Source: Saururus chinensis
Taxonomy: Eukaryota > Streptophyta > Magnoliopsida > Piperales > Saururaceae
Reading direction: 5' to 3'
Assembly: GCA_035235625.1 (NCBI GenBank)
Contig: CP141149.1
Coordinates: forward strand, 3,567,001 to 3,631,000
Length of the DNA: 64,000 nucleotides
The translations under genes were made by a program, and so were the position numbers. The notes under the pieces were generated by a model. That model was given only the letters and a program-made list of their open reading frames with translations, was not told the origin of the DNA and searched no databases. Each line of letters begins with the position of its first letter. The first letter of the stretch is position 1. This document shows positions 24,926 to 35,103 of the stretch, piece by piece.

Positions 24926-25585
24926 ATAATGTGAATGACACTATGTGGATCATGCACTATGATGCAGGTTTAGGCGATGTGTATGTGTGATCAGAAAATG
25001 ATGCACCTTGTCAATCTTAGATCTGAATGAGTTTATTGTTATGCTATCATATTTCCGATGATGATAGTTATATTAAAAACCATTGCTGAGTTTGTTAAAC
25101 TCACCCCTCTTTCTTGTGTTTTTGCTTTGGGGTTGCGTGGTGCGATACGCAGACGGACAGGATCTCCTCTTTGAGGAAAGGTTGGAGATGACTTGGATGT
25201 GATCGTGGAGATTCTTGTGTGACTTATTTTTCTTAGTTTATACCTTATGTCTATAACTTTTGTGTAGGGTTCTCTGTTGGATTTTTATGTCACATTTTAT
25301 AGTAGTGTTGGTTAAGACTTATTTTGAACCGGTGTGGGCTATAGTTGACTAAGCATGTGGGTTTGAGACGAATTGTTTACTTTGTGTTAAGTAACTCTCT
25401 TTCTTTTCTTCTTATTTACTCTTGCTCATAAGATTGTGCATACTCCGTAATTCTATTAAGTCGCCCGTGGTTAGGGTTAAGTCTTCCGTTAAATCGTTTC
25501 TCAATTTCCCTTCGTCGCCCCCGGCGCTTGACCGGCCCTTGGACCTAGTTCGGCTTTGGTCGGGCATCGCCGGGGCATGACACTT

Positions 25586-27005
25586 TGATAAGTATGAAAT
25601 ATATATCTATTTTATATGCCTTTTTACCTTATTTGTTAGTATAGATTAGGTTAATTTAGAGTTAATTATGGTTTATTTAGATTAAGATAGATATTAGTAT
25701 TTTAGTTTAATTATTAATAATTTTGTAGTTATTAGTTGTTTAGACATGTATTTAAATCAAGTTGGAATTTTAATTACATTATACATGTCTAAAGTATGAT
25801 ATTTTATGTTTTGTAGGTAAAGTGCGCTTATCGAAGTACTTGGACGATGTTTGAAAAGCTTAAAAATAGTCTTCACATGCTTTAAAGTGATTTGGACAAC
25901 TTTTCGGAGTTATAAACAAGTTAGAAATTAATATGGACACGAAGGAAAGCTTAATGAACAGAATATGAACAGTCCGGTAAAACAGAAACACTGTAGCCGA
26001 TCGATCGGGGTCACTTACCGATCGATCGGGATAACGTGAATTCAGATGAAAATACAGTGTAGCCGATCGATCGGGCATGCAGGGCGATCGATCGGCATAA
26101 CGTGCAGTTTCCTTGTTTGACCCAAATTCCAATCCTTTTCATATTGGACTTCTTCCTACGGAACTTATGCCTATAAAAAGACATATTTGGCTTAGAATTG
26201 GGGGGATTCCAGTAGATTTTCTTCAGAGAAAAAGGAAGAAGAAGATGGAAGAGAACTCAAAGCTTCTAATGGAGATTCAAGTGCTTTCTTCTACCATGGA
26301 AGGCTAGACTTTTCTTTTACTTAGGAGTTGATGAAGCTATAGATAAGTTCAGTTTCTTTTCTTTTTAATTTAGATCTCAGTTGTGAATGATGACAATTGT
26401 ATGATATGGATTTTCTTTTTAATGGAAGAGCTTTTAATGTTTATTCAAATCTATGTTGATTTATTGTCTTGTAGATGATAGATTGATATGGTTTTGATAT
26501 TTGCATCGATTCTAATTTCTGTGATTTAGATGAGATGGTCATACAATAGTTTTAATGTTCAGATAATTAATGACTTGGATGAGTTATACTAAGATTAGAC
26601 GGGTCATGCCTATAGCTAGTTTAGTGTAGATGATTCGTTCTATTGTCGAAGATAGTTCATGCCATGGAAGTTAATTAATGATTCTTTTTGAAGTAATTCT
26701 AGCTAGTAGCTGAGAATACTTGCTCATGTTCACACTAGATTTAGATTAAAAGTTAAGGAATTGTTATGGTTCTATAGTGGATTCAATTTCCTAAGTAATT
26801 TCCATCAAATTAATCTCTTATTTTAAACTAGTTGATTCCTTTCTTTTGCTTAATTTAAGTTTAAGTTGTTTTTAGTTTTTAAATCAGCAAATTCCTCTTT
26901 AGATTTAGTAATAACCCATCCGTCCCTGAGGTTCGACAACCCTTAAATACTTATCCTAGTACAATTACCTTGTACACTTGCAAAGGGTTTAATTATAAAC
27001 GATCA
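25586..27005 (+). mobile_element. Y1: solo LTR at the edge of Z3
   Basis: It starts TGATAAGTATG and ends AAACGATCA, 1,420 bp, with perfect 5-bp TSD CACTT at 25581-25585 and 27006-27010. It was inserted so that the final CA of Z3 is part of the target. TATAAAAA is at 26172-26179. There is no coding region and no internal sequence. Confidence 0.9.
25991..26105 (+). promoter_or_regulatory. Array of four CCGATCGATCGG palindromes in Y1 U3
   Basis: The 12-bp palindrome occurs at 25997, 26018 and 26063, and as GCGATCGATCGG at 26084. Spacings are 21, 45 and 21 bp, that is, two pairs in a 66-bp tandem duplication that ends each time in ATAACGTG. It sits 80-180 bp upstream of the TATA box. Confidence 0.75.
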
Positions 27006-27010
27006 CACTT

Positions 27011-27164
27011 CCCCCCGCCACCTCGTCCCTTCCTTCCCCGAGCTTAGCGTTCTGCTCTGTGCCGGTGCGCAGGGCTCTAAGCATCACGCCCCGTCCCGCT
27101 CCTTGCGCGCATGCAATAGCACCCGTGTTGGGTTCAATGACCCGGTTTGGTAGAATTTTTTTTG
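27011..27164. other. GC-rich block of the CACTA, right part
   Basis: C-rich sequence up to about 27150, then a T-rich stretch. It restores the block at 21686-22220 after the nested LTRs are removed. No ORF of note. Confidence 0.5.
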
Positions 27165-27610
27165 TTTAATTATTTTAGCAACATATTTATAAACATCCTT
27201 AATTATGATATATAATTTTTTTATTATTTATTATAATAATTATACACATTAGTGACGTTTACATAAACGCCAATAATACCAGTTTTTTATTTTTTAAAAT
27301 TTTTTCATAAATTATATTTTAACAAAAAAATAAAAAATAATTTTTAGCAACATTTAGAAAATGTTGCTAATAGTATATTATTAGCGACACTTAATCGAAA
27401 GCGTCACTAGTAATATACTAATAGCAACATTTATTATACGTCACTAATACATACTTTTAGCAACGCTTTTTAGTATGCGTCTCTAATATGTAATAGCGAC
27501 GATAGTTTTATCAACACACTTAGCGATATTTTTTTTATGCGTCGCAAATAATTATTATCGACATTTAGAGTATTATCAGCGACGCTTAAAAGCATCGCTA
27601 ATAGTTAGTT
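27165..27610. repeat. Right subterminal hairpin repeats of CACTA
   Basis: TTAGCAACATTTAGAAAATG next to TTGCTAATA (about 27345-27370), TTAGCGACACTTAATCG next to AAGCGTCACTA, and ATCAGCGACGCTTAAAAGCA just inside the terminus. Confidence 0.7.
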
Positions 27611-27649
27611 TTGTTGTAGTGAGGATAAAATAAACTAGTTTAATATTAG

Positions 27650-28598
27650 GGATCTTGTACTAGTGGCTATATAAAGACATATGGAGCTCAAAATTAAAGG
27701 ATTCTAGTAGATTTTCTTAACAACAAATGGGAGAAGAAGAAGTTAGAGAAATCAAAGCTTTTAATGGAAATTCAAGAGCCTTCTTCTACCATGCAAAGCT
27801 AGGGTTTTCATTTACTTAGGAATTAATGACACTACAGATAAGCTTCAGTTTCTATTTTATTATTATTTTAGATCTCAGTTGTAAATAATGACAATTATGT
27901 AACAAGGATTTCCTTTTAATAGAAGAGTTTACATATTTATTCATTTCTATGTTATTTTATTGACTTGTAAATGATAGATTTATATGGTTTTGAGATTTAC
28001 ATCGATTCTCAGTTATGTGATTTTGATGAGATAGTCATGCAATAGTTTTAATATTCATATGATTAATAAATTGGATGAGTTATACTAAAATTAAACAAGT
28101 CATGCCTATAGTTTAGTTTAGTGTAGATATTCATACTATTGTCGAAGATAGTACATGTCATTGATTTAATAAATAATTCTTTCTAAAGTAATTTTATTTA
28201 GTAGTTGAGAATGTTTATTCATATTTACACCATATTTCGATTAAAGGTTAAAGGAATTATTACAATTCTATAGTTGATTCAATTTCTTAAGTAATTAATA
28301 CTAAAGTAATTTTATCCAGTAGCTGAGAATACTTGTTCATATTCATACTATATTTAGATCAAAGGTTAAAGGAATTATTACAATTCTATAGTAGATTGGA
28401 TTTCTTAAGTAATTATCATCATATTCCTCTCTTTTATCTAGTTTACATTTTAGTTTAAGTTCTTTTATGTTTCAATCAATAAATTCTCTCCTTGTATTTA
28501 GTAATAATTGTATTCATCCCTGAGGTTCAATAACCCCTAATGCTCATCCTAATACAATTACCTTGTATACTTGCAAAGGGTTTAATTATAAATTATCA
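27650..28598 (+). mobile_element. Y2 right-hand piece (R/U5 part)
   Basis: It aligns with Y1 from the TATA box to the LTR end. It contains an extra partial duplication around 28290-28410 (a repeat of the TAAAGGAATTATTACAATTC segment). Confidence 0.75.
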
Positions 28599-28603
28599 TA
28601 GTT

Positions 28604-29188
28604 CCACAACCTTTGAGTGGATATTATAACTAATAGTCAACATTACCAATATCCTCTGGGTGCTTCCAATAATACTTCAGGTTGAAAGTCTGAAATAACC
28701 TCCAATAACTTCCATATTGTATCCAAATTGTTGCATGTTTAGAACCATGCTTCTGGCTAAGTGCACCATCAACCACATTAGCCTATCCAGGGTGAGATGC
28801 AATTGTGAAATCATAGTCCTTCAAAAATTTAAACCACCTCCATTGTCTCATATTTAAATCCTTTTGAGAGATAGTACTTCAAGCACTTATGACATGTGAA
28901 AAGTTCAAACTATTTTTCATATAGATAATGTCTCCAAATCTTTAATGCAAATACTATTGCCTCAAGCTCTATGCGTTGTGTCAGATAATTCTACTCGTGA
29001 ACTTTCAATTATTTGCATGCATATGCCACAACCTTGTCTCTCAACATCTGAACACATCCAATTCCCTTCTTGGAAGCATCGATGTAGATGACAAAATATC
29101 CTCTGCATGATGGTAGTGTATGAATTGGTGCGCATATCAACTTCTCCTTAATCTCTTGGACTAGCTTCACATTCTTTATTCCAAATGA
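28604..29188 (-). pseudogene. T1 RNase H domain remnant
   Basis: Minus strand: KNVKLVQEIKEKL at the RT-RNase H connection (about 29150-29190), then FVIYIDASKKGIGCVQML (about 29055-29110) with the first catalytic Asp. ELEAIVFALKIWRHYLYEK follows (about 28935-28990) with the Glu. The third acidic block reads FTCHKCLKYYL, with the usual Asp replaced by Cys. Stops interrupt it. The frame joins the RT remnant across the X insertion at 29189-33961 and continues toward integrase across Y2. Confidence 0.85.
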
Positions 29189-29253
29189 ACTTTTGAGAGT
29201 TTAATATACATCTAATCAACCTAGTGGATCACCACATTGCCTCTAGTCCAATT

Positions 29254-30564
29254 TGAGAGTTTAATATCCAACTAGCTAGCAGTAATGGATTAGTAAATTA
29301 CACTTCAAACATGTACTTTGTAAAAGTAAGAATCAAGAGTCTAGCCTCTATGCGTAGGAATTTCTAATTAACAATGAAAACAAATATTTACGCATAGACT
29401 ATTAACCTATAAATTATTCAGTCAAACGAAGCATGCAGATCACACAATAACACAAATGATTTAAGATAGAAAACCCAACTTGGGTGAAAAACTACAGCAG
29501 CCTCACAAGGCTAAATCAATGCACTAGTAAGGAAGAACTTACAAGACACTAAGCACAACCAATCAACTTCTTAGACATAATATAAACAAAAATGCATTTT
29601 CTTTGTTCAGTCTTTTTCATTGTTGACCTTCAATTCTTCCTCCTCTGAATTCTTGAAGTTTTCCCTCTCCTGTTCCATTCATCATCTCTTTTGAGTAACT
29701 CAATCAAAGACACCTTCAATTGTTGATTCACCTTTGATATTCTTTAACTCCTTTGAATAACTTTGCTACATATCCTTTGTTTGTTGTGAGAGAATCTTCT
29801 CTTTCAGTTGTGTGTCTTCATGAATCAACCATTCACATGTGCATGAAGCTTTTTGGTGAACTTTCTACAAAAATATTGATAAAAGACCTCTTCTTTCTTC
29901 TCAATTATTTTGTAGGTTTTCCTCTCTTCAAATTCATGGTTTTCTAGCCTTTATATAGGTCTTTCAATTGGTTTAAGACTTTAACTCCAACTAAGAATAA
30001 TATCTCTTCCGAAAAGCTTAAATAGGTAATCAAAATTGCTAGTGATTGATCGTTGACTCTTTCCTTAGGGCAAGACTCTTAGAGCGATTGGTCGGTCATT
30101 AGGGCGATTGATCAATAAATTCTCAGTCTATTTTAACAAAGGGCTATTTTAGGTGCCGATCGATCTTTTGCTAAATTGATCAATCAATTGAAAATTGTTT
30201 CATGCTACATTTCATAACTGGTCAATCGATTTGTACTGTGTATGTTGCTACGATTGATCAATTACACATAATTAATAATTTTGCACTTTTTACCCGAACT
30301 CAATCACATATGAAACTCTTCCAAGTGATGTATATAAGAGAGTCCGAGCAAATAAGTCTCTTTTACCTCTAACACTCTTAGTCTTTGACCATGATCCACA
30401 AGAACACTTTTGCTCCTATTTTTCAACTATGTCGACTCCAAATATGCTTGACCACAACTAAATCTAGTCAAATTCCTAAGACTAATTATGTACATGAAGT
30501 TTTGACATAGCATTCAGCAACAAAATTTTTCAATTATAATACATATGCCTTAAATATTCTTTCA
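29254..30564 (-). mobile_element. X-b: second X LTR nested in X-a
   Basis: On the minus strand it runs from TGAAAGAATATTTAAGGC to ATTAAACTCTCA, about 1.31 kb. Flanks CAATT and AGATT share three of five bases. The X-a sequence on either side continues as in the X-C LTR (CCACATT…CTAGTC then TATCTAATGAAG-like). Confidence 0.65.
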
Positions 30565-30832
30565 AGATTATCATAGAAAGATAAGATGATGAGATATCGC
30601 CTCATTGTGCACGATTTTCTTACATAGCTAAAACAAAGATATTATGCATGAATCTAATATGGTCTCAACTTATGATAAACCTATTAAGTAATCAAACCAC
30701 AAAGCACGCAAGATCTTACAAGGATTTAATGTGAAAAACCTCAACTAGGGTAAAAAACCATGGTAGCCTCATAATGCCAAATCAATGCTCTAACAAGCTA
30801 GAACTTACAAGACCCAAGAACAATTAACCAAC

Positions 30833-32023
30833 TGTTATGTCCAAATTAAGACTATGAAGGAGTCTAGTTCAGATTTCTTTTTTTTACTTGTCAACTATAG
30901 TAAACAAGGTCGATCCACAGGGAAAGCCTTGTGTGACACAGAAAACTATTACGAAGAGAATCGAATAGAGAAGAAAAGTGAAATAGATGATAAGAGACAA
31001 TTCAAAGAGAAAGTGCTAAGGCATCAAAAATCCACTTGCAATAAATCTCTAATGTTTACTTCATTCAAATGATAACTCAATCAAGATCAAATGAAAATTT
31101 ATCTTAATCAGAAAATTTATCTTTTAAAGAACTTTGAAATAAAACAATAGTAATTGATTGTTTACTACGTGAAAGCATTAAGTATATAATCACAGGGAAT
31201 TATAAGCATTCAACGTGCCTTTCGTCAACGCTGAATCAAATAATTGTATAGATTATAAACTCTTTAAATATGAAACATCAATTTAAAATGATAAAGAACT
31301 TACTTGAATCAAAGTATCCATTAAACATCAAGTACAAGCTTCATTCCTAGCCTTAGCTTGAGAGCTTAGAAAGCCATTACAATAAAACTAAAAACAAAAT
31401 TACAAAATGAAAGAAGAAAATAGGAGAAGAGTGCTCCAAAGAGGAGAGAATGCCCCATCTATCACGTCCACCCCTCTATTTATAGGAAAAGAAAGGGTTG
31501 CTTCAAAGGGTAAAATCAAATCATATCTCCAGATTTTATCCTGATTGATTGCCTGATTCGACCCCTATATCTTCGGAATTTGGAATTTCTTCCTGAAATA
31601 ACACTTGTAGCCACGGAAGTCTTCTTTCCATTGCCACCAGAATCGTATCAATCCTAATTATACATAAAAAGATATGATCGAAATACTAAGGCTGTGTCAA
31701 TCTATCCGAATCAACTTCTTTCATAATTTAGTTCTATTCATACAAATCTCAAATCAAATGGGTCCACAAGGTTGTGTTCGACCATTCCATGCATGTTAGA
31801 CCATTATGAGCCCATTCTTGACTTTTAAATAGCTTTGGGTAGTTGGGCTCAACTTCCTCTTCCAGTTGTATCTTGTTGAAGCCTGTTTAAACATGTAAAC
31901 TCAATTAAGGTCCAACCAACTTATTCAAAACATAAATAGCCCAAATCAGTAATGAATTAACACAAAATAGGATTGCAAATAGAAATTTGAAAATATTTTT
32001 TTAAACATTATTTCAGTGCATCA
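30833..32023 (-). mobile_element. W2 LTR, inverted relative to its neighbouring W sequence
   Basis: On the minus strand it starts TGATGCACTGAAATAATG and ends GGACATAACA. It is homologous to the W1 3' LTR throughout, and TATAAATAG lies at 31476-31484 (minus). The adjoining W sequence from 32024 is on the plus strand, so LTR and body are in opposite orientation. Confidence 0.8.
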
Positions 32024-32230
32024 AATATGGTTCCATTGTTGATTTACCCTAATGTGATTATGCTTGCGCTTTATTGACTATTTTTCTTTTGATAGCTATG
32101 TATATGAGCACATCAACTAATATATTATCTCTTCTTTCCTCTTTTCTTATATTACAACATTGAGGACAATGTTTAGTTTAGGTTTGGGGGTGTAGAAAGA
32201 TATTTTTCTTTATGTTTTTAGTTTTACTTA
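32024..32230 (+). mobile_element. W2 3' internal fragment
   Basis: Homologous to W1 2880-3115, with deletions, and including a TTTAGGTTTGGGGGTGT tract. It is followed at 32231 by sequence matching W1 205 onward, so a piece from the element's 3' region sits upstream of its 5' region. Confidence 0.65.
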
Positions 32231-32670
32231 TTGCAACGTGTGACAAGAATCCGTTACGAAAAACTCACTCTAACTTTTCTAATTCTCTAACTTTTATTTT
32301 TGCACACTAACTCTTTAAATTCAGTCATTTACTTTATGTCATTTACTTTTAGTATTTAAATTCTGTAATTTTTTTTTTTTTTTTTTGAGACCAGAAGCAC
32401 TACCCACGTTACTACCGAAAATTTTTCGGGATCAAACGTGTACCTTGATAGTGCCTTTGGCCTTATTTTGCAATTTTAATTTTTGTCCATTAACTTCTAA
32501 CTCTCTAACTTTTATATTTTGTCATTTAATTTTTGCACTTTTACTTTCGTTTATTACTAAAAAAAAAAAAAAAACAAATTTGTTGTTGCATGTTCACTTG
32601 GGTGCGTGATAATTCTGGACGATTGAAAAGAGTGAACAAATCTTTTGAAAATTATCTTTATTTTGATACA
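32231..32670 (+). mobile_element. W2 leader before gag
   Basis: Matches W1 205-616, beginning just after where the primer binding site would be, so the site itself is lost. It contains poly-T (about 32369-32386) and poly-A (about 32560-32574) runs. Confidence 0.65.
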
Positions 32671-33558
32671 ATGGAGGATCTAAGAACTAATGAGGAACTA
32701 AGAAGTAATAATGGGGATAATAATGCACAAAATATTGAAGTTAAAACCTTGCGTGATTATTTGCAACCAACTAGATCAAGTTCTCCTTCTTGCATGATTT
32801 TTCCAACTAATGTAGGCGGTTTTGAACTCAAGCCGGGTGTAATTCAATTACTACCCAAATTTCATGGCCTAGATTCAGAAAGCCCATATTTGCATTTAAA
32901 AGAGTTTGAAGAGGTTTGTGCAACTTTGCCAAACCAAAATGTTTCAAATGATGCTATTAGATTAAAACTCTTTCCTTTTTCTTTAAAGGAAAAAGCAAAA
33001 AATTGGTTGAATTCTTTGAAGCCAAGATCCATTGGATCATGGCAAGAAATGCAAAGAGAATTTTTGAAAAAGTTTTTCCCCACCCATAAAACTAATACAC
33101 TTCGAAAGAATATCATGAATATTTCACAAAAAGAAAATGAGACTTTCTTTCAATGTTGGGAGAGATTTAAAGAACTTTTGTTGTTGTGCCCACATCATGG
33201 ATATGAAACATGGCGTACAATAAGTTTCTTTTATAATGGTTTGACTTCTCAAATGAGGCAATTTGTTGAAATGATGTGTAATGGAGAGTTTTTGAGTAAA
33301 GAACCTGAGGAAGCATGGGACTATTTTGATGTGTTAGCTGAAAATGCTCAATTATGGGAAGATTCTAATGAATTTGAAAGTAGTAATAAAACCAAATCTA
33401 ATGGGGTAACTAAGGGAGGCTTGTACCTTCTTAAAGAAGAGGATGATGTAAAAGCAAAAATTACAAGTTTAACTAGAAAAGTTGAGGCTATGGAAATTAA
33501 TAGGGAAAACATGTCTAAAGCATCTCAAAAAACACAAGATATTTGTGCATTCCAGTGA
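32671..33558 (+). CDS. W2 gag, open for 295 codons, 3' truncated
   Basis: Athila-type gag, which builds the particle and packages RNA. I choose ATG 32671 (MEDLRTNEE), where the W1 homology begins; the frame is open further upstream from 32533, but that part is leader. The retrotransposon gag domain runs over about residues 60-230, with FPFSLKEKAKNWLNSL near 103-118 and EFLKKFFPT near 130-138. A charged coiled-coil-like tail follows. Element sequence ends at about 33549, just before the zinc knuckle that W1 shows, and the stop is supplied by the neighbouring sequence. It is the only long undamaged retroelement ORF in the window. Without pol, zinc knuckle or correct LTRs it should be inert. Confidence 0.8.
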   Translation: MEDLRTNEELRSNNGDNNAQNIEVKTLRDYLQPTRSSSPSCMIFPTNVGGFELKPGVIQLLPKFHGLDSESPYLHLKEFEEVCATLPNQNVSNDAIRLKLFPFSLKEKAKNWLNSLKPRSIGSWQEMQREFLKKFFPTHKTNTLRKNIMNISQKENETFFQCWERFKELLLLCPHHGYETWRTISFFYNGLTSQMRQFVEMMCNGEFLSKEPEEAWDYFDVLAENAQLWEDSNEFESSNKTKSNGVTKGGLYLLKEEDDVKAKITSLTRKVEAMEINRENMSKASQKTQDICAFQ

Positions 33559-33956
33559 TCGATGCTACAGTAACTGATCGATCGATGAACAGTATATGCT
33601 GATACAGTGATTTGTTGTAGCCCTAGAAATTAAAATTTTCCTCATTAATCCCTTTTTAATCCAATTAATCTTGAATAAAAATTTTACATACTTATGCAAT
33701 TTTTCACTTTTTTCCACTCATTGTTTTTCACACACTTTAATATCATAAACCTTTTATCCTAAGTGTGTGAATGTGATATATGTGCATGTTTTTTACCTAT
33801 AAAAATGTTTTTGAGTCTTTTGATTTGCTTTATCTTCACTTTGTGATCTTGAGTAGCAAGCAATCTATCCTATGACTCCAATTACATATCAATTTGGCAT
33901 TGTTTTGTTCACCTAAATAATCCAATACAATGTATATGGCCACATATGTTCTAACA
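33559..33956 (-). mobile_element. X-a LTR, U3 end
   Basis: On the minus strand it starts TGTTAGAACATATG at 33956. GATCGATG and GATCGATCGATG palindromes lie at about 33557-33586. Sequence around 33750-33830 is shared with the X-like LTR at 49250-49330. Confidence 0.65.
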
Positions 33957-33961
33957 ACTTT

Positions 33962-34590
33962 ACATCCTTCTAAATCAACTTTTTCATGATGCAGAAAAAA
34001 TTGAAAATTCAGTGATAAACCATTGGTAATATTTTGCCAATCCTAAGAAACTCCTAACCTATGTAATTGACTTTTATCTCTCCCAATTAACTATTGCTTC
34101 GACTTTGGCTTGATCTACTAAGATTCCTTTCGTCAAGATGATGTGTCCAAGAAATATAATTTTGTCCAACCAAAATTTAAGCTCCACTTCGCTTGGCGAG
34201 TAAATTAGAATGTCATCCGTGAATACAATCATGAATTAATCCAAACAAGGACGAAAACCTTTATTCATCATGTCCATCAATGAAGTTGGTGCATGAATCA
34301 ATCAATACCGAACCACAAAGATCCATCCTTCTTCCTCATAAATAAGACTAGTAGTCCCTAAGGGGAAACAGTTGGTTGAATGAATCCCTTGTCAAGAAGT
34401 TCCTGCAATTGACTCTTTAATCCCTTCAATTTCACAGGTTCCATCTAATATGGTGCCTTCAAAATTGGCACTACTTCTAGTTGTAAATCTATGTTGAAGT
34501 TGATCTCTTTCTTTGGTGGTAATATGGGCAAGTCTTCTGAAATGCATCTCCAAATTCTCAAACAACATGAATATCCTTCAATGAAATGTT
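33962..34590 (-). pseudogene. T1 reverse transcriptase remnant with internal deletion
   Basis: Minus strand, right to left: LQELLDKGFIQP (about 34385-34420), RKKDGSLWFGID (about 34300-34335), MDMMNKGF (about 34250-34275), FTDDILIYSPSE (about 34190-34225) carrying the x-DD metal-binding pair, and VRSFLGLAKYY (about 34010-34045). The palm segment between the ID and APT-like blocks is missing, roughly 60 residues, and stops are present. The type is Ty3/gypsy, Tekay/Del. It joins RNase H at 29188. Confidence 0.85.
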
Positions 34591-34699
34591 GGGCTCTTCA
34601 TTGGATATGACGCACCCAACAAAAGTTGAGCATCCATGCTTCAAGAGTTTCACAACCCTCTAAAAAGAGATGAGAAAAGAAGTTCTAATTCACAAAAGT

Positions 34700-35102
34700 C
34701 CTTCAAAAATGAAAGCCACATGGCCTGGAACATAGAAATGAACTACTTTTTATGAAAGATTACAAAAGCATGGAACTTAGACAACATGTTCATGCCAAAC
34801 AACAACTTGAAATCAGTCATGTCTGGGATGACCAAATTGATCTACAACTCTTCATTATCTATCACTAACGGCACATTCTTAAGAAATTCCTTTGCCTTCA
34901 TCAAAGTAGACAGAGTAGAAACAACGATCAGGTTTGAAAGTCTAGACAGTCTAATAATCAGTTCAGTGGCGAATCTCAATGAAATAAAAGAATGGAAAGA
35001 ACCAGTATTAAACAAGACTCTAGAATGCTTAAAGGAAACAACAAGAATACATTCAATCACCATTGTAACTATCTTTGCCTCACCTATAGTTATGGCTTGC
35101 AC
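34700..35102 (-). pseudogene. T1 aspartic protease remnant, active-site Asp lost
   Basis: Minus strand: CVQAITIGEAKIV, then SRVLFNTGSFHSFISLRFA, the RVP_2 retropepsin motif. The catalytic Asp is Asn here (AAT, codon at 35007-35009), one G-to-A transition from Asp. PLVIDNEEL follows (about 34845-34870). Retropepsins need this Asp, so the enzyme is dead. The plus-strand ORF at 34786-35112 is a shadow. Confidence 0.85.
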
Positions 35103-35103
35103 A

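Larger units (their letters stand above)
22221..25582 (+). mobile_element. Z3: Tekay-like LTR inside the CACTA GC-rich block
   Basis: Starts TGTAAGGACTCTCATC and ends CCGGGGCATGACA, about 3.36 kb. It aligns along its length with Z5 in inverted orientation. TATAAAAGG is at 22641-22649. The flanks GTTCT and CTTCC match at 3 of 5 bases, so a TSD is only weakly supported. No internal region is present, so a solo LTR is likely. Confidence 0.75.
18428..27621. mobile_element. CACTA (En/Spm) transposon carrying GA tracts and nested LTRs
   Basis: The right end reads, inverted, CACTACAACAAAACTAA. The left end is TACTAAAACAAAATGTA, the same terminus with substitutions. Both sides carry AGG (18425-18427 and 27622-27624), a 3-bp TSD as CACTA elements make. 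Subterminal inverted repeats of the TTAGCGACGCTT type fill 18445-18895 and 27165-27610. Without Z3 and Y1 the element is about 4.4 kb. I find no transposase, so it is non-autonomous. Its middle is a GA-rich array followed by a GC-rich block. Confidence 0.75.
15329..27648 (-). mobile_element. Z2: Tekay-like LTR inserted in Y2, interrupted by CACTA
   Basis: The left end TGTCATACCCCGGTGCCC (15329) matches the 3' ends of Z3 and Z5. The body 15329-18427 aligns with them. After the CACTA, 27622 to about 27648 looks like the last ~25 bases of the LTR (minus-strand start, TAATATTAAAC-like). The right boundary is fuzzy and I could not read a TSD. No internal region is present. Confidence 0.65.
14978..28598 (+). 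mobile_element. Y2: solo LTR inserted in T1, split by nested Z2/CACTA insertions
   Basis: TSD TAGTT is present on both sides (14973-14977 and 28599-28603). The left piece (14978-15328) starts CGATTAGTACAATTTATATG, aligning with TGATAAGTATGAAATATATA of Y1. The right piece (about 27650-28598) matches Y1 from its TATA region to the end (AATTATCA). T1 coding sequence runs RNase H to integrase across the site. Net length is about 1.3 kb. The TATA box TATATAAA is at 27669-27676. Y LTRs show no coding region, so I cannot name the lineage. Confidence 0.8.
29194..33956 (-). mobile_element. X-a: X-family LTR inserted in T1, with nested X-b LTR and W2
   Basis: TSD ACTTT at 29189-29193 and 33957-33961. 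On the minus strand it begins TGTTAGAACATATGTGG at 33956 and ends ATTAAACTCTCA at 29194. T1 RT and RNase H coding are in register across the site. Removing X-b (29254-30564) and the W2 composite (30833 to about 33549) leaves pieces of one LTR, some of which is missing at the W2 junction. No internal region is present, so it is a solo LTR. Confidence 0.75.
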
